A stretch of 64,000 bases of DNA from Alphaproteobacteria bacterium (lineage in GTDB: Bacteria; Pseudomonadota; Alphaproteobacteria; Micavibrionales; Micavibrionaceae): contig JAJFGV010000064.1 in NCBI GenBank assembly GCA_021775965.1, positions 1 through 64,000 on the forward strand, given 5' to 3'. Shown one piece after another: positions 10,700 to 21,649 of this stretch (positions are counted from its first letter, which is position 1; each line of letters begins with the position of its first letter). The notes beneath the pieces were generated by a model. It worked only from the letters and a program-made list of their open reading frames with translations. It was not told the DNA's origin and did no database searches. Made by a program: the position numbers and the translations under genes.

Positions 10700-11590
10700 C
10701 TAGAATTCTGTGGCGTTGATGTTCTCCAGAAGGAAATCGCGGAAAGCGGCGATGCGCTGGGATTTGCGTCTTTCTTCGGGGTAGACGAAATACATCTCGA
10801 CGCCGGGGCGCTCGGTTTTTGGCAAGACAATTTCGAGGTCTTTGTTTCCCTTTACGAGATAATCGGGCAGAGCGGCAATACCGGCGCCGGTCATGACGGC
10901 CCTGTGGATAGCATTGAGAGAGTTCATCATCAGCATGTTGTGGTGGTGCTCTGAATCAACGCCGGCGATTCGAAAGATCCAGTTGGGATCGGTGAAAGGT
11001 TCGGTGGTGTTTTCGGGGTAGCCAATGAGGGTATGTTCTCTGAGGTCCTTGGGCTTTTCTGGTTTCCTGTGTTTTTTGAAATAAGATTTAGAGCCACAGA
11101 CATGAAAATGGATCGTCGTGAGGTGGCGTTGAACCAGGTCGGGCTGTTCGGGTTTGTAGAGACGAATCGCGGCATCGGCCTCGCGCATGCCGAGATCGAG
11201 GATGCTGTCGTCCAGTAAAGCTGTGAGTTGAATGTCGGGATGGTCTTCGCGGAATTGTTTTAGCTTTGGTGCCAGCCAACTTGAGCCGATAAATTCTGCG
11301 ACGGTGATGCGCAAGGGGCCCTCGGGGAGTTTGCGTGTGTCCATGAGTTTGCCTTCGATCATTGATAGACTGGCGAAGATATCTTTGGCGGTTTTGTGGA
11401 GGAGGTCGCCCTGTTCGGTGAGGAGTAGTCCGCGCGCATGGCGGTGGAATAATTTGACGCCGAGGCTTTCTTCGAGGGTGCTGATCTGGCGGGAGACGGC
11501 GGATTGACTGAGGTTTAGGCTTTTTCCGGCATGGGTAAAGCTGCCGGCTTCGGCGACAGCGTGGAAGATTCTTAGCTTATCCCAATCCAT
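10700..11590 (-). CDS. LysR-family transcriptional regulator
   Basis: A 296-residue regulator with an N-terminal winged helix-turn-helix (residues 1-60, with SFTHAGKSLNLSQSAVSRQI as the recognition region) and a periplasmic-binding-protein-like effector domain. It starts 2 bases after the trxB stop codon on the same strand, so the two are one transcription unit. LysR regulators usually act on divergent genes, so its place at the end of the ELM1-trxB operon is unusual. A role in redox control is possible but not shown. The effector is unknown. Confidence 0.9.
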   Translation of the reverse strand: MDWDKLRIFHAVAEAGSFTHAGKSLNLSQSAVSRQISTLEESLGVKLFHRHARGLLLTEQGDLLHKTAKDIFASLSMIEGKLMDTRKLPEGPLRITVAEFIGSSWLAPKLKQFREDHPDIQLTALLDDSILDLGMREADAAIRLYKPEQPDLVQRHLTTIHFHVCGSKSYFKKHRKPEKPKDLREHTLIGYPENTTEPFTDPNWIFRIAGVDSEHHHNMLMMNSLNAIHRAVMTGAGIAALPDYLVKGNKDLEIVLPKTERPGVEMYFVYPEERRKSQRIAAFRDFLLENINATEF

Positions 11591-11592
11591 AT

Positions 11593-12561
<969 letters not shown>

Positions 12562-12588
12562 TTATTCCTGATAATGTTGGCTGAGGAC

Positions 12589-13557
12589 TTATATAGTGCT
12601 TTTATCACGCTTATTCAAATGCTGCCTTATGGCATCAGCGACTTTCTGTGCATCATTCAGGGGCTCATAGTCCCAGCTTTCGAGCTTTCCTTCAAAAATT
12701 CGCACCGCTTCGGTTTTTTTGAAGTTTTTGTGGAGCCTATCTAGGCGTGCGGAGCCGCCTTGCATTTCAATCATATAAACCGGTTTTCCTGTGGTGCTAG
12801 ATTCGGAGAGCATCGAGGCACTGTCGGCGGTGACCAGAATAGTATCGGCCCAGGCCAGAAACCCGAAATAGGGGTTTTTGCCACTGCCGTCCCAGATATG
12901 GGCGTCAGTATCTTTTAAGGTTTCCTGCAATATCTTCTTATTTTCCTCGCCTGTGCGCCGTGAGGTGGTGATCATCAAACCGGCATCGAGGTTTTTGAGG
13001 TCTTTTGCCAGTTTCTTCATGGTGTCGGTGGTTAGTGTATGGGCTTTGCTGTTGCCGCCAATCAGAACAGCAACGCGTGGTTTTTTGATTTTTTTAAATT
13101 CAGGGAAGTCTTTTTTGGCTTGTGACAGGCGCTCTGGTGTTATCCGGTTGGGGGTCGCCGTTGTCACAATCACATTATCCCCGCGCGTTGGATCATGAGC
13201 GGGCAGGGCAACGAGGTCGAATTGTTCAGGGGGAACGCGGGGGTCCTGAATCTGCACGGTAAAAGTTTTGCCTGCGCTGATTTTTTTGATGTAGCGCGAG
13301 GCGGCGATGCTTTTGCGGCCACTGGCAATGAGAAGATCAGGAAAGGGTAGTTCCAGTGTTGGATCAAACGTCCAGAATTGCTCAATCCCCAGATAGGGAG
13401 AAAAGCTTTTCCACGGCTCGCGCAGGTGGATGCGCTTGACGGTGGGCTTGATCCCTAACGCTTCGGCAACGCCCAGGCACTGGTTTTCCGTTCCGGCGAT
13501 ACCTTCGGTTATTATCCAGCAGTTTAAGTCCTGTAGAGAGAAAGAGTCGTCGGTCAT
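12589..13557 (-). CDS. ELM1 / DUF1022 family protein (GT-B-like)
   Basis: Belongs to the family named after the plant mitochondrial fission factor ELM1, widespread in Alphaproteobacteria. Typical segments are the N-terminal WIITEGIAGTENQCLGVAEALG, the central IQIQDPR-like QIQDPRVPPEQFDLV and LIGGNSKAH, and the C-terminal TADSASMLSES. The fold is thought to resemble GT-B glycosyltransferases, but bacterial function is not established. It opens the operon with trxB and lysR and is divergent from the Lrp regulator gene, sharing a promoter region of about 90 bases. Confidence 0.87.
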   Translation of the reverse strand: MTDDSFSLQDLNCWIITEGIAGTENQCLGVAEALGIKPTVKRIHLREPWKSFSPYLGIEQFWTFDPTLELPFPDLLIASGRKSIAASRYIKKISAGKTFTVQIQDPRVPPEQFDLVALPAHDPTRGDNVIVTTATPNRITPERLSQAKKDFPEFKKIKKPRVAVLIGGNSKAHTLTTDTMKKLAKDLKNLDAGLMITTSRRTGEENKKILQETLKDTDAHIWDGSGKNPYFGFLAWADTILVTADSASMLSESSTTGKPVYMIEMQGGSARLDRLHKNFKKTEAVRIFEGKLESWDYEPLNDAQKVADAIRQHLNKRDKSTI

Positions 13558-13646
13558 TAAATTATCAATTCCTAAAACTGTTAGTTGTGCTACGAAAGTG
13601 CTTGCCAGAGCCCTCGCGCAACTTTATATCAAACCGTTATAACTTC

Positions 13647-14153
13647 ATGAGTCAAATTACACACCCAAAATCATCCATGCGCCGTTCAAAACTAGATAAA
13701 ATCGATAGAAAGATCCTAAGGGATATGCAGGCTGATGGCCGCATTACCAATGTGGAGCTGGCCAGAAATGTGGGTATTTCCGCGCCGCCTTGTTTGCGGC
13801 GGGTCAGGGGGCTGGAAGAGTCCGGCTATATTAAGGGCTATCACGCGAGAATCGACCCTTCTGCGCTGGGTTATAGCGTGGTTGTGTTTGCGATGGTCAA
13901 ACTGACCTCCCAGGCGGAAAAAGACCTGCTGGCGTTTGAAACCCGCATTGGTGAGCTGGAGATGGTGCGCGAGTGCCATATGCTGGCCGGTGAGACCGAT
14001 TTCATCCTGAAGGTGGTGGCCAAGGATTGGGACAGCTATCAGGAGTTTTTGACTAATAAACTGACCACAGCGCCCAATGTCACGTCGGTGAAATCATCGC
14101 TGGCTATTCGATCCGCCAAGGATATTCCCGGTGTGCCGATTGATGAGGTTTAG
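13647..14153 (+). CDS. Lrp/AsnC-family transcriptional regulator
   Basis: A feast/famine regulator with an N-terminal helix-turn-helix (KLDKIDRKILRDMQADGR, then NVELARNVGISAPPCLRRVR) and a C-terminal RAM ligand-binding domain. These proteins bind amino acids and form octamers. The open frame extends upstream to 13587, but that stretch is unlike the family, so I choose the ATG at 13647, giving 168 residues. The gene is divergent from the ELM1 operon and may control it, as Lrp proteins often act on neighbours. The target is not shown by the sequence. Confidence 0.9.
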   Translation: MSQITHPKSSMRRSKLDKIDRKILRDMQADGRITNVELARNVGISAPPCLRRVRGLEESGYIKGYHARIDPSALGYSVVVFAMVKLTSQAEKDLLAFETRIGELEMVRECHMLAGETDFILKVVAKDWDSYQEFLTNKLTTAPNVTSVKSSLAIRSAKDIPGVPIDEV

Positions 14154-14183
14154 CTTAAAGCTGCAGAAAACCTAGCTTGAATG

Positions 14184-14603
14184 TTAATGTTTTATTGTGG
14201 CGTCGAAGCTCTCAACTCCAAAAAGTTTTACTTTGATAGAGGCCTTAGCCGTACTAGGGTCGCAGAGTTCAAAAATTGTTTTAAGATGGTTGATAACCAC
14301 ACTCTTGTTTGGCATTTTCATATTTTTATTAAATTCAAGTCGGCAAGTATAATAGGAGTTATTACCTGATGTCCATTCAGTGAGTTTACTTTGATTTGAC
14401 AAAGATCTTCTGAACTTTTGAGCCTTAAAATATAATTGCCAAGCTTCGTCACCTACTGATTCAGTATATTCGTCACGTATAATGTTTTGGGTGGTAAATT
14501 CAACAGCGCTTAGCACATCGTTGCTACTATGAAACTTTTCTAGAGGTCTATTGCGTTTGTGCTCTATCGTTTTATCTACTCTATTAACAATGTCTTGAGG
14601 CAT
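14184..14603 (-). CDS. Hypothetical protein, 139 aa
   Basis: An unrecognised, AT-rich gene between the Lrp regulator and greA. The chosen ATG at 14603 has a good AAAGGA ribosome site 7 bases upstream; the open frame extends to 14657 without such support. The protein is soluble and mostly helical. It has tryptophans in DEAWQLYFKAQ and TEWTSGN and no signal or membrane segment. Its base composition differs from greA and carB, hinting at recent acquisition. Confidence 0.6.
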   Translation of the reverse strand: MPQDIVNRVDKTIEHKRNRPLEKFHSSNDVLSAVEFTTQNIIRDEYTESVGDEAWQLYFKAQKFRRSLSNQSKLTEWTSGNNSYYTCRLEFNKNMKMPNKSVVINHLKTIFELCDPSTAKASIKVKLFGVESFDATIKH

Positions 14604-14674
14604 TGGGTTTCCTTTCATATTTAGCAGCCTTTTAAAGGAAGATAAGCAATATGTCAAGTTATTTATGAAAAAAT

Positions 14675-15148
14675 CTACTGGAAGGCGACTTTCAGGATTT
14701 CGTAATTGCGCACGCCTTTGGGCGTTTTTACTGCAACAGAATCACCGACTGACTTGCCGATTAAGGCACGGGCGACAGGGGCGCTTATCGAAAGACGGCG
14801 CTTATCGGTGTTGGCTTCAAAATCACCAACAATCTGCCAGGTTTCTTCTTCATCGGTTTCTTCATCGACGATTGTGACGGTGCCGCCAAATTTGACCGTG
14901 TCACCGCTTAAGGTGGAGGGGTCAATGATCTGGGCTTTGCCGACAGCGGATTCGAGCTGCAGGATACGGCCTTCGATGAAGCTTTGTTGTTCACGGGCGG
15001 CGTGGTATTCGGCGTTTTCCTTTAAATCACCATGCTCGCGCGCTGTTGCAATATCCTGAATCACGGCAGGGCGTTGTACGCTTTTGAGGTCTTTGAGTTC
15101 CTCTACCAGCGTTTCATATCCAGTTTTTGTCACAGGGACTTGTTCCAC
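14675..15148 (-). CDS. greA: Transcription elongation factor GreA
   Basis: GreA enters the RNA polymerase secondary channel and stimulates cleavage of backtracked transcripts. The acidic tip of the coiled coil is visible as [19 protein letters not shown] (residues 37-55), and the C-terminal FKBP-like domain contains [11 protein letters not shown]. The length of 157 is exact for the family. It follows carB on the same strand but is separated from it by a strong terminator hairpin, so it is probably transcribed on its own. Confidence 0.96.
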   Translation of the reverse strand: MEQVPVTKTGYETLVEELKDLKSVQRPAVIQDIATAREHGDLKENAEYHAAREQQSFIEGRILQLESAVGKAQIIDPSTLSGDTVKFGGTVTIVDEETDEEETWQIVGDFEANTDKRRLSISAPVARALIGKSVGDSVAVKTPKGVRNYEILKVAFQ

Positions 15149-15171
15149 AGTCTTCTTCCTTATCTAGTAAT

Positions 15172-15202
15172 CAAAAAAACAATGCCCGCCTCACGGGGCG
15201 GG
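15172..15202 (-). terminator. Rho-independent terminator after carB
   Basis: On the minus strand a GC-rich hairpin (CCCGCCCC, loop GTGA, GGCGGG) is followed by CATTG and seven Ts. It lies directly downstream of the carB stop and upstream of greA, so it ends the carA-carB transcript. Confidence 0.85.
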
Positions 15203-15264
15203 ACATAATTACAAACATTAAGTAGAGGAGCTAAATATAGGACTTTTCAGGATTTTCGTCAATC

Positions 15265-18200
15265 CTAAACCGCTTTGCGCTGCTTAACCTCTTGATCTTG
15301 TTCGAAATAGCTCTGAAGTGGGGCGACTTCGATATCCTTGGCTTTGATGGCGCGGATGGCTTGTACGGTGGCTGAGGCTGCGGTCAAAAGGGTGTAATAG
15401 GGGATTTTATGCATCAGGGCTTTGCGCCGGATCGATGTGGAATCGGCGACGGCTTGTGAGCTTTTGGTGGTGGTATTGATCATCAGGGCAATATCGCCGT
15501 TGATAATCGCATCGACGATATGCGGTTGGCCTTCCATGACTTTGTTGATGCGGGTCACATCAAGCCCCTTTTCCTGGAGGAAGGCGCAAGTGCCGCCGGT
15601 TGCGATGAGATCAAAGCCCATCTCCGAGAGATCACTTGCAATCGAAAGCAAGTCTTCCTTGTCATTGTCTTTCACCGATAAAAATACTTTTCCTTCTTTG
15701 GGAAGTTTTGTTCCGGCGGCCAGTTGTGATTTGGCGAGCGCGTGAGCCAGGTCTTTGTCGAGGCCCATGACTTCGCCGGTGGATTTCATTTCAGGTCCAA
15801 GGAGCGGTTCGACGCCGGGGAAGCGGTTGAACGGGAACACCGGCGCTTTAACGGCGTAATGATTGGGGCTCATGCCGGTCAGCATATGTTTGAAGTCGGC
15901 TAGTTTTTCTCCGGCCATGATGCGGGCGGCGATTTTGGCGACCGGCACGCCGGTGGCTTTGGCAACGAAAGGCACGGTGCGGGAAGCGCGGGGGTTGACC
16001 TCGATGATAAAAATTTCCTGCTCGCCGGTTTTCTCGTTGACCTTGGCGGCGTATTGAATATTCATCAGGCCGACGACTTTGAGGGCTTTGGCCAGCTGGA
16101 TGGTTTGTTTTTCCAGCTCGACGATAATTTCGGGGGAGAGGGAATGCGGCGGCAGGACACAGGCGCTGTCGCCGGAATGAACGCCGGCTTCTTCGATATG
16201 TTCCATGATGCCGGCGACATAGACATCTTCGCCATCACATAAGGCGTCGACATCGATTTCAATGGCGCTTTTGAGGTAGCGGTCGAGCAGGACGGGCGTA
16301 TCGCCGGAAACAATCACTGCGGTGCGGATATATTCTTTTAGCTCAGCCATGTTGTGCACGATCTGCATCGCCTGACCGCCGAGCACATAAGACGGACGCA
16401 GGACAAGCGGGAAGCCGATATCATCGGCCATGTCGACTGCTTCCTTTTCTGAACGGGCGAGGCCGTTGGGTGGTTGTCTGAGTTTGAGTTTTTTGATGAG
16501 TTTTTGGAAGCGTTCGCGGTCTTCGGCGAGATCAATGGCATCGGGGTCAGTACCAAGAATGGGGATGCCGGTTTTTTGTAGCGCATCAGCCAGTTTAAGC
16601 GGAGTCTGGCCGCCGAGCTGGACGATGACGCCGAGAACCTCGCCGTTTTGCTGTTCAGCCTTGATCAGTTCAACAACATCTTCTTCGGTCAGTGGTTCGA
16701 AATAGAGCCGATCAGACGTGTCGTAATCTGTGGAGACAGTTTCGGGATTGCAATTGACCATGATGGTCTCGTACCCGGCTTCTTTCAGCGCATAGGCGGC
16801 ATGGACGCAGCAATAATCAAATTCAATCCCTTGCCCGATGCGGTTGGGGCCGCCACCGAGGATGATGATTTTTTTGCGGTCGCTGGCGCCGATTTCGTTT
16901 TCGGCAGGGGTGACACCGTCGCCTTCATAGCAGCTATACATGTACGGGGTTGCCGATGGGATTTCGGCGGCGCAGGTATCGACGCGTTTAAAGACCGGGT
17001 GAATGTTGTGAGCCTTACGGGCATTGCGTACGACTTTTTCTTTCACGTTCATCAGCCGTGCCAGCTGCGCATCGGAAAAGCCGAGCTTTTTAAGTTCCAG
17101 CCAGCCCTGGCCATCGACGGGTAAGCCGCTTTCAGAAATTGCGGTTTCTGTATCAACGATATTTTTAATGCGCGCCAGAAACCACGGGTCGTATTTGGAA
17201 AGGTTATGTACCTCTTCGATAGTGAAGCCCTGGCGCAGGGCTTCGGCGATATAGAGGATGCGTTGCGGCGTCGGGCGGGCGATAGCGGCCATCAGATCGT
17301 CGCGGGCGGTATCGCTGTCGCCGCTGACACTGATGGGGGTGAGGCCGTCCAGTCCCTTTTCGAGCGAGCGCATCGCTTTTTGAATTGATTCTTCAAAGCT
17401 GCGGCCAATGGCCATCACCTCGCCGACCGATTTCATCGAGGTGGTTAGGAGATTTTGCGCGCCTTTGAATTTCTCAAACGCAAAGCGTGGAACTTTGGTG
17501 ACGACGTAATCGATTGTAGGCTCGAAGCTGGCGGGCGTTTTGCCGCCGGTGATGTCGTTGTCGAGCTCGTCCAGCGTATAGCCGACTGCGAGCTTGGCGG
17601 CGATTTTTGCGATGGGGAAGCCGGTGGCCTTGGAAGCCAGCGCGGAGGAACGAGAGACGCGCGGGTTCATCTCGATAACCACCATGCGGCCATCTTCGGG
17701 GTTGAGGCCAAACTGCACATTCGAGCCGCCGGTTTCAACGCCGATGCCGCGCAGCACAGCAATCGAGGCATTGCGCATGATCTGGTATTCTTTATCGGTG
17801 AGGGTGAGGGCGGGGGCGACTGTGATCGAGTCGCCGGTATGCACGCCCATCGGGTCGATATTTTCGATGGAGCAAATGATGATGCAGTTGTCGTTTTTAT
17901 CGCGCACCACTTCCATCTCATATTCTTTCCAGCCGAGAACCGATTCCTCGACCAGAACTTCGGTGGTGGGAGAGGCGTCAAGGCCTTCGCGGACGATCAG
18001 TTCGTATTCTTCGCGGTTATAGGCAATGCCGCCGCCGGTGCCGCCGAGCGTGAAGGAGGGGCGGATAATGGCGGGTAGGCCGATGTCTTCCATGACCTCG
18101 CGGGCCTCAGACAGTGTGTTGACGACGGCGCTTTTGGGTGTTTCCAAACCAAGCTCGGCCATACATTTTTTGAACTTATCGCGGTCTTCGGCTTTTTCGA

Positions 18201-18567
18201 TGGCTTCCTGGTCGGCACCGATGAGTTCAATGTTCAGTCTGTCGAGTGTGCCGTCTTCGGCCAGAGCAAGCGCGGTGTTGAGGGCTGTCTGTCCGCCCAT
18301 GGTCGGCAGCAGGGCATCGGGCCGTTCTTTTTCGAGAATTTTGGCAACGACTTTGGGCTCAATCGGTTCGATATAGGTGGCATCGGCCATATCCGGGTCG
18401 GTCATGATGGTGGCCGGGTTGGAGTTGATGAGGACAATGCGGTAGCCCTCTTCGCGCAGGGCTTTGCAGGCTTGCGCGCCGGAATAGTCAAACTCGCAGG
18501 CCTGGCCGATAATAATAGGGCCCGCGCCGATGATGGCGATGGATTTTATGTCAGTACGCTTTGGCAT
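15265..18567 (-). CDS. carB: Carbamoyl-phosphate synthase large subunit
   Basis: Makes carbamoyl phosphate from bicarbonate, ammonia and two ATP for pyrimidine and arginine synthesis. Two homologous ATP-grasp halves are visible, each with a pre-ATP-grasp segment ([20 protein letters not shown] at the N-terminus; [17 protein letters not shown] near residue 575). The C-terminal MGS-like allosteric domain contains [11 protein letters not shown] and [12 protein letters not shown]. The length of 1100 is standard. The carbonic anhydrase gene lies 79 bases upstream and carA beyond it, all on the same strand. Confidence 0.98.
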   Translation of the reverse strand: MPKRTDIKSIAIIGAGPIIIGQACEFDYSGAQACKALREEGYRIVLINSNPATIMTDPDMADATYIEPIEPKVVAKILEKERPDALLPTMGGQTALNTALALAEDGTLDRLNIELIGADQEAIEKAEDRDKFKKCMAELGLETPKSAVVNTLSEAREVMEDIGLPAIIRPSFTLGGTGGGIAYNREEYELIVREGLDASPTTEVLVEESVLGWKEYEMEVVRDKNDNCIIICSIENIDPMGVHTGDSITVAPALTLTDKEYQIMRNASIAVLRGIGVETGGSNVQFGLNPEDGRMVVIEMNPRVSRSSALASKATGFPIAKIAAKLAVGYTLDELDNDITGGKTPASFEPTIDYVVTKVPRFAFEKFKGAQNLLTTSMKSVGEVMAIGRSFEESIQKAMRSLEKGLDGLTPISVSGDSDTARDDLMAAIARPTPQRILYIAEALRQGFTIEEVHNLSKYDPWFLARIKNIVDTETAISESGLPVDGQGWLELKKLGFSDAQLARLMNVKEKVVRNARKAHNIHPVFKRVDTCAAEIPSATPYMYSCYEGDGVTPAENEIGASDRKKIIILGGGPNRIGQGIEFDYCCVHAAYALKEAGYETIMVNCNPETVSTDYDTSDRLYFEPLTEEDVVELIKAEQQNGEVLGVIVQLGGQTPLKLADALQKTGIPILGTDPDAIDLAEDRERFQKLIKKLKLRQPPNGLARSEKEAVDMADDIGFPLVLRPSYVLGGQAMQIVHNMAELKEYIRTAVIVSGDTPVLLDRYLKSAIEIDVDALCDGEDVYVAGIMEHIEEAGVHSGDSACVLPPHSLSPEIIVELEKQTIQLAKALKVVGLMNIQYAAKVNEKTGEQEIFIIEVNPRASRTVPFVAKATGVPVAKIAARIMAGEKLADFKHMLTGMSPNHYAVKAPVFPFNRFPGVEPLLGPEMKSTGEVMGLDKDLAHALAKSQLAAGTKLPKEGKVFLSVKDNDKEDLLSIASDLSEMGFDLIATGGTCAFLQEKGLDVTRINKVMEGQPHIVDAIINGDIALMINTTTKSSQAVADSTSIRRKALMHKIPYYTLLTAASATVQAIRAIKAKDIEVAPLQSYFEQDQEVKQRKAV

Positions 18568-18646
18568 GAAAACTCGGCTTCCAGTGTTAGGGTCCGAGGA
18601 TGATTATGTACCGAATTATGTGTGGTAATTCAATGATTATTTAGTT

Positions 18647-19306
18647 TTATGAAGTGAAAGTACCAGTTTTTTTGATCTGGTCAGCTTCGTCTCTTTTTTG
18701 GACATTAAATTCGCCTGTATCGACATCGAGTTCGAGGATTTGACCTTGTTCCATATCAAACAGCCAGCCACTCATACTTATTTTGCCAAGGTTATCCTCC
18801 ACGGCCGGGTATTCCATCAGGTTGTGAAGGCCGGTGACGACAATCTGTTTTTCCGTCTCGCGGGCCAGGGCTTCGGTGTCGCCCCCGGGCGTTTTGGCCT
18901 GGGCTCTTTTTAGGGCGGATTTTCCGACTTCCAGCCAGGGTTTGATGTGTGGGTCATCGGCGTTGGATGCCAAACCTATAGCAGCACCGCAATGAGTATG
19001 GCCGAGAACAATGATGTCTCGCACGCCTTGTTGAATGGAAAAAGTCAGCTTGGCATCGATTTCTCTCGATGACCTTGAATCCGGGACATAGGGTTGAATG
19101 AGGGCTCCCATGGGTCTGTGCGTAAAACAGCTGCCGGGCTTCAGGTTGAACAGAGTTTCCGGTGCGGCGCGTGAATCCATGCAGGAAATGATCAGAAAGT
19201 CAGGGTTTTGACCGTCTCGGGTTAAAGTTTGCATGAGGCCGCCTTCACCATAATTTTCATCATGAAAGCGGTCGAATCCTTTGAGTAGGGTGTCTTTATT
19301 GGGCAT
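18647..19306 (-). CDS. Beta-class carbonic anhydrase
   Basis: A zinc enzyme that interconverts CO2 and bicarbonate. The ligand motifs C-x-D-x-R (CMDSR) and H-x-x-C (HTHC) are both present, with the expected spacing of about 60 residues. I choose the ATG at 19306, giving 219 residues; an ATG at 19345 is possible, and the longer open frame overlapping carA is not plausible. There is no signal peptide, so it acts in the cytoplasm. It lies between carA and carB with 79-base gaps on each side, so it may supply bicarbonate to the synthase. Confidence 0.92.
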   Translation of the reverse strand: MPNKDTLLKGFDRFHDENYGEGGLMQTLTRDGQNPDFLIISCMDSRAAPETLFNLKPGSCFTHRPMGALIQPYVPDSRSSREIDAKLTFSIQQGVRDIIVLGHTHCGAAIGLASNADDPHIKPWLEVGKSALKRAQAKTPGGDTEALARETEKQIVVTGLHNLMEYPAVEDNLGKISMSGWLFDMEQGQILELDVDTGEFNVQKRDEADQIKKTGTFTS

Positions 19307-19385
19307 ATTTTTTTTCGTAGCGTTTGTGTTTATGGCTCGCACCATATAGAAATTTTCATAAAAATTCAAGAGAATTCTGCAGGTC

Positions 19386-20549
19386 TTAGCGGCTTTTGAT
19401 GTTCTCGACAAAGCGCTCAAACAGGTAATGGCTATCCTGTGGGCCGGGGGAGGATTCGGGGTGATATTGTACTGAAAACACGGGCTTACCATTTACTTTT
19501 AAACCTTCATTGGAGCCATCGAAGAGGCTGACATGGCTGGCTTCAACGCCGTCGGGCAAGCTTTCGCTCACCACTTCGAAGCCGTGATTTTGTGAGGTGA
19601 TTTCAACTTTGCCGGTTTGTAAGTCTTTGACCGGATGATTGGCACCACGATGACCGAGATGCATCTTTTGCGTTTTGGCTCCCAAGGCGCGGGCGAGAAT
19701 TTGGTGGCCGAGGCATATTCCGAATATGGGTACGTTCTTTTCCAGCAAAGCCTGAACGGTTGGTACGGCGTATTGGCCGGTGGCCTCCGGGTCGCCGGGA
19801 CCGTTGGAGAGAAACACCCCATCGGGCTTGTGGGCGAGAATGTCTTCGGCGCTCGCATTGGCTGGGACGACGGTGACGTTGCAGCCGGCGCTGGCCAGAC
19901 AGCGCAGGATATTTCTTTTCGCCCCGAAATCGACGGCGACGACGTTGTGTTTGGCATTGGTCTGCTTGCTGTAGCCTTTGTCCAGCTCCCATGTGGTTTC
20001 ATCCCACTGATAGCTTCCTTTGCAAGTGACTTCTTTCGCCAGATCCATGCCTGTGAGGCCGGCCCAGTTCGCGGCTTCTTCGCGCAGGGCGTCTAGATCA
20101 AAGTCACCGGATGGGTCATAGCAAATCACACCATTCGGCGCACCGTTGTCGCGGATGTAGCGGGTAAGGGCACGGGTGTCGATGCCGCTGATGCCCGGTA
20201 GATTATGGTTTTTGAGCCACGCATCAAAATGTTTGGTGGAGCGCCAGTTGGAGGGCTGCGTGATATCTTCACGCACAATCAGCCCGCGCGCTGCAGGATT
20301 GATGGTCTCGTTGTCTTCGTCATTGGCGCCGGTATTGCCGATATGGGGGAAGGTGAAGTTGATAATTTGCCCCGCATAGCTGGGATCAGTCAGAATCTCC
20401 TGATAGCCGGTCATTGAGGTATTGAAACAAATCTCGCCAACAGTGCGGGTTTCAGAGCCGAATCCGTGGCCCCAAAACAGCGTTCCATCAGCCATAACAA
20501 TCACAGCCGTTGCATTTTGGGGTCGTTTTAGATTAGAAGTTTGAGCCAT
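19386..20549 (-). CDS. carA: Carbamoyl-phosphate synthase small subunit
   Basis: The glutaminase subunit that feeds ammonia to CarB. An N-terminal CPSase_sm domain (GHGFGSETRTVGEICFNTSMTG region) is followed by a class I glutamine amidotransferase domain. That domain has the nucleophile in GICLGHQ and the catalytic HPE in QYHPESSPG. The ATG at 20549 (MAQTSN...) is the likely start because the longer frame opens with TTG. It is divergent from yqeY and leads the carA-carbonic anhydrase-carB run. Confidence 0.97.
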   Translation of the reverse strand: MAQTSNLKRPQNATAVIVMADGTLFWGHGFGSETRTVGEICFNTSMTGYQEILTDPSYAGQIINFTFPHIGNTGANDEDNETINPAARGLIVREDITQPSNWRSTKHFDAWLKNHNLPGISGIDTRALTRYIRDNGAPNGVICYDPSGDFDLDALREEAANWAGLTGMDLAKEVTCKGSYQWDETTWELDKGYSKQTNAKHNVVAVDFGAKRNILRCLASAGCNVTVVPANASAEDILAHKPDGVFLSNGPGDPEATGQYAVPTVQALLEKNVPIFGICLGHQILARALGAKTQKMHLGHRGANHPVKDLQTGKVEITSQNHGFEVVSESLPDGVEASHVSLFDGSNEGLKVNGKPVFSVQYHPESSPGPQDSHYLFERFVENIKSR

Positions 20550-20627
20550 ATGGATGATACTTTCTAGCAATGTGCCGCTAGAAACAAAGTTATTAATGAG
20601 TTTTGCGATAAAAGAAAATGGAAAAAC

Positions 20628-21089
20628 GTGGATATGCGCTCAGAATTTCAAATAAAGCTGAAAGAATCTCTCAAAGCCAAGGAAGAGGTGGCTACGGCAA
20701 CGATCCGTTTGATTCTGGCGGCGCTGAAGGATCGGGATATTAGCGCGCGTGGCAACGGCAAGGTTGATGGGGTGGATGAGAACGAGATTCTTTCAATGTT
20801 GGGGTCGATGATCAAACAGCGCAAAGAGTCAGGGCAAACCTATGCCGATGCGGGGCGTGATGATTTGGCCAATCGTGAGCAGGCCGAGATTGAAGTGATT
20901 CAGGGCTTTATGCCGGCGCAGCTTGGCGATGATGAGGTTGCTAAAGTGATTGAAGAACTGGTGAGCGAAACCGGCGCCGCCGATATCAAGGATATGGGCA
21001 AGGTCATGGGCGCGCTTAAAGAGCGTTACGCCGGACAGATTGATATGGGCAAGGCAGGCGGGTTGGTGAAGCAGAAATTAGCCGGGTAA
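20628..21089 (+). CDS. yqeY: GatB/YqeY domain-containing protein
   Basis: A 150-residue helical protein of the YqeY family, related to the tail domain of the GatB amidotransferase subunit. Typical features are the N-terminal KLKESLKAKEEVATATIRL, the RDISARGNGKVDGV loop, and the C-terminal DMGKVMGALKERYAG. The start is GTG at 20628 or, equally likely, ATG at 20634; neither has a strong ribosome site. It is divergent from carA and upstream of the dnaG-rpoD pair, a common alphaproteobacterial order. The molecular role is not established. Confidence 0.9.
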   Translation: MDMRSEFQIKLKESLKAKEEVATATIRLILAALKDRDISARGNGKVDGVDENEILSMLGSMIKQRKESGQTYADAGRDDLANREQAEIEVIQGFMPAQLGDDEVAKVIEELVSETGAADIKDMGKVMGALKERYAGQIDMGKAGGLVKQKLAG

Positions 21090-21091
21090 GC

Positions 21092-21649
21092 TTAGCTTCT
21101 AGACCAAACGGCTTCAGGGAGGCCGTAAGTTTTTGTGTATCTATTATTGTCTGCAAGAAGGCTCTGTATAGTGGAGCGCATGTGTAGAGGTGCACTTTCT
21201 GTCGCGGCTTGAATTTCTTCAGGTGTATATGGTTCCTGACGCTTTGTATCCAGAAGCATTAAACTCATGGCAGCGGAATAAAACGCTACGCAGCAAAGCC
21301 TCTCTAGATTTGGATGGTTTTCATCATCTTCTGAATCTGTTAATTTGCCTGCATTAATCAGAAAGCTGGTGGCGAAACTAGTGGCTTGAACCATTTTCTG
21401 AGTTATTTCGTTAGCCAGATTATCATTTGCCTTTTTTAGATGTTCAAAAACGAAATTTCGTGTGAATTCAGGGCATTTCTGTACTTCGTACCCAATAATC
21501 TTTTCAAGATAAGGAGCTGGTGGATAGCTTGTCTGAAGACGGCCAGCTGTTGCAACAAGCTCTTCGGCCCATGATGTGTCGAGCTCCAAATTTAACATCT
21601 CCTGTTCTAGGAGTTGATTAAATCGTTTGTCGTTTCTGTCTATATCCAT
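21092..21649 (-). CDS. Hypothetical protein, 185 aa
   Basis: Unrecognised. Predicted soluble and almost entirely helical, with acidic N-terminal half (RFNQLLEQEMLNLELDTSWAEEL) and a hydrophobic middle (CCVAFYSAAMSLMLLD) that is too short and broken for a confident membrane helix. It ends 3 bases from the convergent yqeY stop. AT-rich compared with its neighbours, so likely an accessory insertion between yqeY and dnaG. Confidence 0.65.
   Translation of the reverse strand: MDIDRNDKRFNQLLEQEMLNLELDTSWAEELVATAGRLQTSYPPAPYLEKIIGYEVQKCPEFTRNFVFEHLKKANDNLANEITQKMVQATSFATSFLINAGKLTDSEDDENHPNLERLCCVAFYSAAMSLMLLDTKRQEPYTPEEIQAATESAPLHMRSTIQSLLADNNRYTKTYGLPEAVWSRS

Noticed and set aside
17455-18078. 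207-codon open frame opposite carB
   Set aside because: carB is unambiguous; the opposite frame is open because of GC-biased third positions.
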